A stretch of DNA of 64,000 nt from Aureococcus anophagefferens. Its lineage: Eukaryota; Sar; Pelagophyceae; Pelagomonadales; Pelagomonadaceae. Shown here piece after piece: positions 57,574 through 64,000 of this stretch. Where the stretch lies: NCBI RefSeq assembly GCF_000186865.1, contig NW_008705569.1, positions 1,285,958 to 1,349,957 on the forward strand, written 5' to 3'. The translations under genes and the position numbers were made by a program. Below the pieces are notes generated by a model. It was not told the origin of the DNA, made no database searches, and saw nothing but the letters and a program-made list of their open reading frames with translations. The stretch's first letter is position 1; every line of letters starts with the position of its first letter.

Positions 57574-59633
57574 ATGGACCCCTTCCCGCTCTTCTCGCCG
57601 GGCCTCCCGCGCGGGAGCTGCGGCGCGTCGAACATCTTCACGGCCGAGGAAGAGGCGTCCCACGCCGACGCGAAGACGCGCGAAGAAGCCTCGCTGTCCG
57701 TGGACTCGGACGCCGCGCCGAAGGAGGCGCTCGCCGACGCGACGAACGGGGCCGCGCCGCTCATGTCCCCGTCGCCGCTGAAGCCGCCCCCGCCGACGCC
57801 CGCCGCGCCGTCGCCGGTCGCGCCGCCCGCGGCGCCGTCGCCGCAGAAGGAGCTCTTCGTCGACGACATGCCGCCGTCGACGACGAAGAAGCGCCGCGCG
57901 TCCGTCGTCGCGCTCGAGGGCCGCGGCCACGTCGAGTCGGAGCGCGAGACGCGGTGTCGCGCGTGGGCGCCTCCGCGGCCTCGTCCGGCGCGCGCGGACC
58001 GACGCGCGCGCGCTCGCAGGCAAGAAGCGCGCCGGCGGCCGGTCGAGCGCCGACCGGTGCGAGTCGCACGCGGATCGGGCCAAGGAGGTCATCCCCATGG
58101 GCCGCGTCGCGCAGGAGCGCGCCAAGTGGGCCGCGGCGGCGCGCGCGTCCGAGGCGCCCGCGCGCGAGTCGTCGGGCCGCGCGTCCGGCTCCGCCGTCTT
58201 CGCGCCGGCGCCGGCGCCGGCGCGGTCCGCGGCCGAGGCCGCGGCGCGGCGCGCGTCCCTGGAGCGCGCCGAGGCCGCGGCGGCGCTCGAGGCCGCGTCG
58301 ACGATCCCCGCGCTCGCCGACGACGACGACGGCGGCGCCGCGGCGCCGCCGGCCAAGTGCCGCAAGTCCCTCGAGGGCCTGCGCCAGCAGAAGGGCCGCG
58401 TCGCGGCGCTCCGCGACGGCCACCTCGCGCAGATCGAGGCCGAGCGCCAGCTCAAGCTGTCCAAGGCGCGCACGGAGGGCCTCCGCGCGGACGTCGGCTC
58501 GCTCGTGAGCCTCTACGAGGACGCGCTCCGGCGCTTCGACGAGGCGAAGGACCGGCGCCTGTCGACGCGCGCGTGGCAGCCGCGCGCGAGCCTCGCCGAG
58601 GGCGACGAGGACGACGACGACGACGGCGAGGACCTGGGGCTGCTGCCCGGGCCCGCGTTCTCGAACGTCGCGACGGAGCTCCGCGCGCTCGTCGTCCGCA
58701 TTTCGCCGCGCGACGCTGGCCAGGTCCTCGAGTACTACCACCGCCGCAAGGGCGACGCCGCCGAGGGCGACTGGGTCCGCGCGGACGGCGGCGCCGTGTC
58801 GCTCGAGATCGCGGTCCCGGGCGCGCACGTCTTCGCCGCGCGCGGCGTCGACGCCGAGACGAGCGACGCGGTCACGGAGACGACGACGGCCGTCTTCGAG
58901 CACAGCCTGCCCGAGGTCGTCAAGCACGCGGCCCACGACCGCGCCCTCGAGCTGCGCGTGGCGCCGCCGGCGGCCGGCGCGGCCTGCGGCCTCTGCGGCG
59001 TCGGGGCTGGCGGAGACGTCCTACGCGGACGCGGACGCGGGCTACGCGCTCTGCCCGGACTGCGCGCTGCCGGCGCCGCGCGCCGCGTCGCTCGCGCCCG
59101 CGGACCGCTGCTCCGTGTGCCCGCCGGAGCCGGCGCCCGGCGGCGGCCGCGCGTCGGTCCTCGACCGGCCGTCGGTCGCGCCCGCCGACCGGCGCCGGTC
59201 GTCCGTGGCGCTCAACGTCGGCGCGAAGCGCCTCTGGCTCTCCGAGGACGTCCAGTTCGCGGGCAACGCCACGGAGATCAAGCCCGAGTCCCTCGAGCTC
59301 ATCGACCAGCTCGCGGCCGTGCTCACGTCCCACGAGAACGTCGACGGCCTCGTGCTCCAGGGCCACACGAACTCCAAGTGCGGCCTCGACTGCGACGGCA
59401 CCACGGTCTGCGCCAACGACACGTGCCAGCGCACCTTCGGCGCCTCGGGCGGCGCCGTGGCCTTCTCGCTCTCGCGCGCGGCGGCGGTCAAGGCCGCGCT
59501 CGTCGCCCGCGGCGTCGACGCGGGCCGCATCGACTGCGAGGGCATGGCGGGCTCGCGCCGCTGCGTCGACGACACGGAGTCCGCGGACAACTACCTCAAC
59601 CGCCGCGTCGAGATCCACCTCGACGACCTCTGA
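57574..59633 (+). CDS. OmpA-like domain protein with Cys pairs, frames broken
   Basis: Three frames must be joined. The N-terminus (57574 to ~57945) is disordered Pro/Ala. The middle (to ~59000) has GRVAQERAKW, a coiled coil around SLEGLRQQKGRVAALRDG and a globular part. The last part starts ETSYADADAGYALCPDC and ends with an OmpA/MotB-type domain: FAGNATEIKPESLELIDQL, VLQGHTNSK, SRAAAVKAALVARGVDAGRI and NYLNRRVEIHL. The second shift falls at GGGG (59003-59006); with one G removed, CGLCGVG pairs with CPDC as a zinc-ribbon-like unit. The first shift, near 57945-58045, may be an intron or an indel. OmpA domains bind peptidoglycan in bacteria; the use here is unknown. Confidence 0.6.
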
Positions 59634-59819
59634 GGCGGGCGCCAAGAAGACCAAGCACCCCGCGGGGGGACCAAGCCCCTCGCACGACGCGCCCCGCCGA
59701 GACCCCAAGTGTAAGTATCGGCTGCTTTGCGTCGTGGGGATTGTCGGAGGCGCAGGCACGGGCGCCGCTGCCGTTTCGCTCGCTGAATTTTTGCCGATCT
59801 GAAATTTACGTCGAAAACT

Positions 59820-60653
59820 ATGGCCGCCGCGCCGGCGCCGTCGACGACCCCCATCCAGGATTCGCTCCTCTCCTGCTTCTGCTACGACGAGAACATCGGC
59901 CGCGACTCCCCGAGCTTCGAGCGCACGGAGGTGTCGTCGTCGAACGTGAGCGATTTCGTCGTGTCCGTCCACGTCGAAGATTCGGCGCCGACGCCGGCGC
60001 CGCAGGTCGCGCCCGCCGGCGGCCCCTTCGACGACGTCGCGACGCCCGACCCCGCCGCGAGCCTCGCGTCCCGCGACTTCCCCCCCGCGCCCGCGCGCGG
60101 CGAGCCCGTCTTCGAGCCGTCGGCCGCCGAGCTCGCCAAGGGAAACGAGAGCCCCGCGAAGGCGTCGGACGCGCCCGGCGCCGCGGCGACGGCCGCCGCC
60201 GCGACGCCCAAGAGCCCCGTGATGCGGGCCGACTCCGTCGTCGTCAACCTCGAGGCCGTCAAGGCCGAGCTCCGGGGGGCCGCGGGCGTGCCCGTCCTCA
60301 AGCACTGCCGCGACGGCCGCATCCGCCCGCGCGCGCTCGTCCTCAGCGGCGCCGGCGACAAGCTCGGCTGGAAGGCCGGCCAGAAGGAGGCGACCATGCT
60401 CGCGCTCAAGGACGTGCAAGAGGTCCGCTTCGCGACGGAGCTCGACCCGACGACGATCGGCGCGTCGGAGAAGCGCGCGGGCGGCATGGCCGGCACGGAG
60501 ACGCTCCGCAAGTCCGCCCTCGGGCCCGAGGTCGGCAAGCAGGCCTTCTCCCTCATCCTCCCCGACCGCACGCTCGACGTCCAGTGCGCGACGCCGAACG
60601 AGGCCAAGGCGCTCCACGCGGCGCTCAAGGTCCTCGTCGCCCAGGCCAAGTGA
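59820..60653 (+). CDS. PH-like domain protein
   Basis: 277 aa. The first 140 residues are disordered, with a short CFCYDENIG patch near the N-terminus. The C-terminal ~135 residues (LRGAAGVPVLKHCRDGRIRP to the end) read like the split PH domain of PLC-type proteins: strands VRFATELDP and FSLILPDRTLDVQCATPNEA, and a final amphipathic helix ALHAALKVLVAQ. Lipid or protein binding at membranes is inferred from fold. Convergent with the RanBP2-zinc-finger gene (62 bp). Confidence 0.68.
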   Translation: MAAAPAPSTTPIQDSLLSCFCYDENIGRDSPSFERTEVSSSNVSDFVVSVHVEDSAPTPAPQVAPAGGPFDDVATPDPAASLASRDFPPAPARGEPVFEPSAAELAKGNESPAKASDAPGAAATAAAATPKSPVMRADSVVVNLEAVKAELRGAAGVPVLKHCRDGRIRPRALVLSGAGDKLGWKAGQKEATMLALKDVQEVRFATELDPTTIGASEKRAGGMAGTETLRKSALGPEVGKQAFSLILPDRTLDVQCATPNEAKALHAALKVLVAQAK

Positions 60654-60715
60654 GCCCGCCGCCGCGCCCCCCCCGCCCCCCGTCCTTCGCGCTGGAACGT
60701 CGGTCCACTCCGAGG

Positions 60716-62115
60716 TTAACAGCCGAACCCGTCGAGGAGGTCGTCGACGGCGTCCGCGTCGTTCGGCGGCTCGGGCGGCGGCGCGGGGGCCGGCGGCGCG
60801 CCGCCGGGCCGCGGCGCGTCGCAGACGTCGCACGTCGAGTCCGACGCCAGGGTCTTGAACGTGCACGCGTCGCAGGACCACTTGGGCGCGGCCGGCGGCG
60901 GGCTCGCGGCTCGCGGCGGAGACGGCGGCGGCGGCGCGCGCGGCGGAGACGGCGGCTTCGGCTCCGGCGGCGGCGGCGCGGCGGGCGGCGGAGACGGCGG
61001 TCGCGGCGGCCGCGGCGGGCCGGGGAGGCCGTCGTCGGCTTCGTCGAGGAGCGCGTCCGTCGCGTCCTGGGAGGCCGCTGCGTCGCCGTGAGCGCCGGCG
61101 CGGGCGCCGCGGCCGGCGGCGGCGCGGCCGGCGGCGGCGCGGCCGCGGCGCACTCGCCGCAGGCGACGCAGTAGTCGAGGCCGCCGCGGTCCTCGCCGCA
61201 GACGCAGCGCGGCCCGTCGCCGGGCGCGACGTAGCGTCGCGCCGCGCCGCCGCCGCGCGCGCGGAGCGCGTCGTCGCAGAGGTCGACGCGGAGCGCGTTC
61301 GCTTTCAGCGCCGCGGTCCGCGCGGCGCTCGGCGCCTCGAGGCGGAGCCGCGCGACCTCGGCGCCGCAGCCGTCGCGCGCGCGCGCGAGGTCGTCCACCT
61401 CGCACGCGGCCGCGGCGCGGACCTGCGACGCCCAGGGCCCCGCGGGGCCGCGCGCGGCCCAGGCGTCGGCCCAGGCGCCGTCGAGGGGCGGCGGAGCTGG
61501 GAGCTGCGACGGCTCCGCGGGCGCCGTCGCGAGGAGCTGCGAGAGCGGGTCCTCCGCGGGCGCCGTCGCGAGGAGCTGCGAGAGCGGGTCCTCGAACGGC
61601 GGCGGCGCCGCTTCCGGCTCCGGCTCCGCCGGCGGCAGGGCGAGGCGCTCCGGCGGCGGCGCGCCGAGGGCCCGCCGCCGCCGGAGGTGCGCCCGCGCGT
61701 GGGGCGGCGGCGGCGTGTCCGGCGGCAGCGCGAGCACGACGTCGTCGTCGTGGACGTTGAGCGACCGGCCGGCGGCCGACGCGACGATCGTCGCGCCGCG
61801 GAGCACGAGCACGGACCCGGAGCGGATGTCGTTGCCGAGGCGTTTCATGGCGCGCTCGTGGATCTGCGCGACCATGCGCGCGCTGCGGTCCGCGACGGCG
61901 ACGACCGCGTCCGCGTCGTCGTAGCGCAGCATCGACTCGACGAGGACGACGAGGCAGTTCGCGGTGGCGCCGGACGGCGCCTGCGCCGCGCCCTCGAGGT
62001 TCAGGGCCAGGGCGTCCTCCGCCTCGACGGCGTCGGGGTCGACGCCCAGGTCGACGTGGCCCAGCGAGTCCATGGCCGCGCGCCAGGCCCAGGACCGGAA
62101 CCGCCGCTCGGCCAT
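60716..62115 (-). CDS. RanBP2-type zinc-finger protein with OB-like N-terminus
   Basis: Two frames. From 62115 the first ~345 residues hold a possible OB-like domain (CLVVLVESMLRYDDADAV, SGSVLVLRGATIVAS, LNVHDDDVVLALP), a Pro/Glu linker with a 13-residue tandem repeat (DPLSQLLATAPAE twice), a helical segment and a Cys-pair motif CVCGEDRGGLDYCVACGEC. The C-terminus, in another frame, has a RanBP2 zinc finger WSCDACTFKTLASDSTCDVC and ends DDLLDGFGC at 60716. The junction near 61075-61150 is either an intron ending GGCCTCCCAG or an indel; I cannot decide. RanBP2 fingers bind ubiquitin or RNA. Confidence 0.6.
61508..61597 (-). repeat. 39-bp tandem repeat encoding DPLSQLLATAPAE
   Basis: Two identical consecutive copies followed by a partial third (TAPAEPSQL), inside the linker of the RanBP2-zinc-finger protein. 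Confidence 0.85.
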
Positions 62116-62439
62116 GGCGCCCGCGCGCCTGGTGCGCGACGCGCGCGGTCTTGGTGCGCGGCGCGCTCTTACGCGTTGCGCTGCGCGGCGCGGTCACGGC
62201 CTTCGCACGCCTCGCCGGCAGGCGCCCATAGGCTCCACGGATGCGCCCATATGAATGAGCTCAGTTGAAAAGTCAAAATGCAAGTTGACGTCAAAGAGCC
62301 GCGAAGCCCCGTTCGAGGACGTCGCCAGCGGTCGCGGTCGCGCGCCATCCGCCCCTCGCACACGAGCCCCCCAGCCGGCGTGTCCCCCCGGGCGCTCGAC
62401 GGGGTTACGCGGCGCGCCCGCGGCGCGCGCCGCTTCGGC

Positions 62440-63003
62440 CTAGTAGTAGACGCCGGCCTTGATGAGCTCCGCCGCGTAGACGGTCTCCTCGCAGGACTTC
62501 TTCGCCGCGCGCGGCGCGGAGTAGGACTCCGGCGGCGACCAGCCGATCTCCATGTTGGCCGTCACGGGCTGGTTGTACTTCTCGTTCGGGTTGGAATCCA
62601 TGCGCGTGTGCCGCGTGATGTGGTCGCGGTAGAACTTGGAGCTGGCGAACTCGCTGCCCGCGGAGACGATGTTCTTCTGCGTCGACTCCCAGGAGACCTC
62701 CTCGGCCTTGGCCGCCGCGACGGCGCCGAGGAACGCGTCGAGCGGCAGGGCGTCGTCCGCCGCGTAGCCCGCGAGCTGGCCGCCGATGCGCGCGGCGTCG
62801 GTCTCCGGCGCCGGGCCGTGGTAGACGACGGCCAGGATCTCCGCCACCTTGGCCGCCGTGATCGCCTCGCCGGAGAGGCGCGCGACCTTGGCGTAGGCGG
62901 CCTCGAACTCGCCCTGGGTGAAGCACTCGATGACCGACGCCTTCTTCAGGGAATCCTGGAACGAGTTCTGCGGGCCGAGCTTCGTGATGCCGAAGAACGC
63001 CAT
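62440..63003 (-). CDS. Unrecognised 187-aa protein, possibly flagellar
   Basis: An N-terminal helical domain (residues ~12-105, SFQDSLKKASVIECFTQGEF ... ALPLDAFLGAVAAAK) looks like a pair of degenerate EF-hand-like units. The C-terminal part has HTRMDSNPNEKYNQPVTANM followed by EIGW; short motifs of this kind are seen in microtubule inner proteins of cilia. The link to cilia is suggestive only, though PACRG in the same window shows that ciliary genes are present. ATG at 63003 with a clean start; stop at 62440. Confidence 0.6.
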   Translation of the reverse strand: MAFFGITKLGPQNSFQDSLKKASVIECFTQGEFEAAYAKVARLSGEAITAAKVAEILAVVYHGPAPETDAARIGGQLAGYAADDALPLDAFLGAVAAAKAEEVSWESTQKNIVSAGSEFASSKFYRDHITRHTRMDSNPNEKYNQPVTANMEIGWSPPESYSAPRAAKKSCEETVYAAELIKAGVYY

Positions 63004-63181
63004 GGCTCCGGTGCGGCGGCGCGCCGCGGGGGCACCGGCCGACGACGCGGGCAGCCCCAGTTATGCCGGGGAGCGCTGGGGTGTGTTTGATACATTTTGT
63101 ACCTGAAGTTTTTATTTTGAGAGGCATGGGCTGCCCCGACTCCCTGAACTCTTTCCATTCGTAGTTCGCGCGCCGTGGACG

Positions 63182-63838
63182 ATGGTGGGCTGGACGGGCG
63201 CGAAGCGCATGCCGGCCGACGCGCACGTCCTGCCGGAGCAGTGGCGCGACTTCTTCGAGCGCCTCGAGGTCATGGTCTTCTCCGGGTCCGCGGGGCATCC
63301 GCGGACGGCCGACGACGACGAGCTCCGCGACGTGGCGCGGCAGTGCGTCGCGCAGGCGCACGCGCGGCTCGCGGACGACGCGGACCTCGCGGCCGAGGTC
63401 AGGGCCGCGCTCGCGGAGTCGCCCTACATGCCCTGGGGGACGCGGCTCGACGTCCAGGGCTCGCGGCTCCCGCTCGGCTGCGAGCGCCACGAGGCGCCGC
63501 CGCGGCGTTCGGGCGGCGGGCCCGCGCCGACCGGTCGCGCGCCGCAGGCGGACACGATCAACGAGTTCCTCTGCCTGCTCCGGGGTCCGCGGGCCGTCGG
63601 CATGGGCGACTACTGGATCGGCATCGCGCCGTCGCCGCGTCCTCTCCGCCGCGCGGGCGGGATGGCGTCGCCGCAGGTGCGCCACGACGAGACACCGTAC
63701 ATCACGGGCCGCGTGGGCTGGCTCGCGCGGCACGTCGCCGGCCGCGGCCGGAAGCGCCGCCTGCTCGTGGCGCGGGACGAGGGCGGCGCGGACTGGGACG
63801 CCGTGAAGCTCCGGCGCTTCAACGAGGCCATTTTCTAA
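63182..63838 (+). CDS. Unrecognised 218-aa protein
   Basis: Amino-terminal two thirds are helical and acidic (HVLPEQWRDFFERLEVMVF, DDELRDVARQCVAQAHARLA), with a conserved-looking INEFLCLLRG and YWIGIAPSPRP. The C-terminus is basic (GRGRKRRLLVARDEGG) and ends NEAIF. No family recognised. It is divergent from the 187-aa gene and convergent with the gene at the window's right edge. Confidence 0.5.
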   Translation: MVGWTGAKRMPADAHVLPEQWRDFFERLEVMVFSGSAGHPRTADDDELRDVARQCVAQAHARLADDADLAAEVRAALAESPYMPWGTRLDVQGSRLPLGCERHEAPPRRSGGGPAPTGRAPQADTINEFLCLLRGPRAVGMGDYWIGIAPSPRPLRRAGGMASPQVRHDETPYITGRVGWLARHVAGRGRKRRLLVARDEGGADWDAVKLRRFNEAIF

Positions 63839-63904
63839 CGGGGAACGGAGGTTACTATGTACCCGGGGAGCGAAGGCGGGGCGCGCGCCGCTACGGGCGC
63901 GCCC

Positions 63905-64000
63905 CTAGTCCTTCTTCACCGCGTCCGTCGAGTGGCCGACGTCGTGGAGGTTCTCGAGGGTCTGCTTGAGGCAGGAGAAGTAGGGGCGGACGTCGTAGGG
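63905..64000 (-). CDS. 3' end of a gene running off the window
   Basis: Minus-strand reading from the right edge to a stop at 63905-63907 gives 31 residues (PYDVRPYFSCLKQTLENLHD, then VGHSTDAVKKD). The clean codon pattern and natural composition support a real C-terminus; the protein cannot be identified. Confidence 0.55.
   Translation of the reverse strand, partial: PYDVRPYFSCLKQTLENLHDVGHSTDAVKKD

Overview
The window is nuclear DNA from a compact, very GC-rich eukaryotic alga. Genes carry targeting peptides and spliceosomal introns, and encode actin, condensin II, VPS15, O-GlcNAc transferase and a plastid-type sigma-70 factor. The gene content suggests a photosynthetic stramenopile. The repeated ~200-bp transposon-like introns match the introner elements known from the pelagophyte Aureococcus anophagefferens, so a pelagophyte draft assembly (there is one run of N) is my best guess. 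This is inference; no search was run.

Layout. 1-5.5 kb: a partial acidic protein, a 2Fe-2S ferredoxin-like protein, an A9/coiled-coil protein split by an introner, a small Cys-rich protein and a secreted cupin. 5.5-13 kb: VPS15 (introner-split), a RIIa-like protein and the sigma factor. 13-26.6 kb: actin (introner), a putatively dual-lipidated protein, a coiled-coil protein with a frameshift, a giant LRR/Cys-rich/multi-TM protein (introner), a second coiled-coil protein, a BAF-like protein, a TRF4-type nucleotidyltransferase and a nucleoside hydrolase. 26.6-28.4 kb: gene-poor, with a 484-bp MITE. 28.4-42.4 kb: condensin-II D3, a DUF4336 protein (88-bp introner), OGT, an ankyrin protein, a J-domain protein (introner plus two short introns and an assembly gap) and an MntP-like transporter. 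42.4-56.6 kb: two membrane or secreted proteins (one with a dysferlin domain), enoyl-CoA isomerase, sulfotransferase, PACRG, a two-pore K+ channel, a GT90 transferase with a frameshift, a UBA protein and a lectin/GH18-like protein (88-bp introner). 56.6-57.6 kb: a DUF285 relic interrupted by a second copy of the MITE. 57.6-64 kb: an OmpA-domain protein, a PH-like protein, a RanBP2-zinc-finger protein, two unrecognised proteins and the 3' end of a last gene.

The genes do not form a pathway; they are a dense set of unrelated housekeeping and lineage genes. Convergent neighbours nearly touch, and twice their stop codons overlap. The main story is mobile DNA. Seven introns fall into three introner classes (211 bp; 199-202 bp; 88 bp). 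Each starts in the upstream copy of a target-site duplication and ends at an AG carried by the element. The two longer classes share an internal core in opposite orientations, and one class is spliced in both orientations. A separate MITE family with CAC-termini and 5-bp duplications sits in the two gene-poor stretches.
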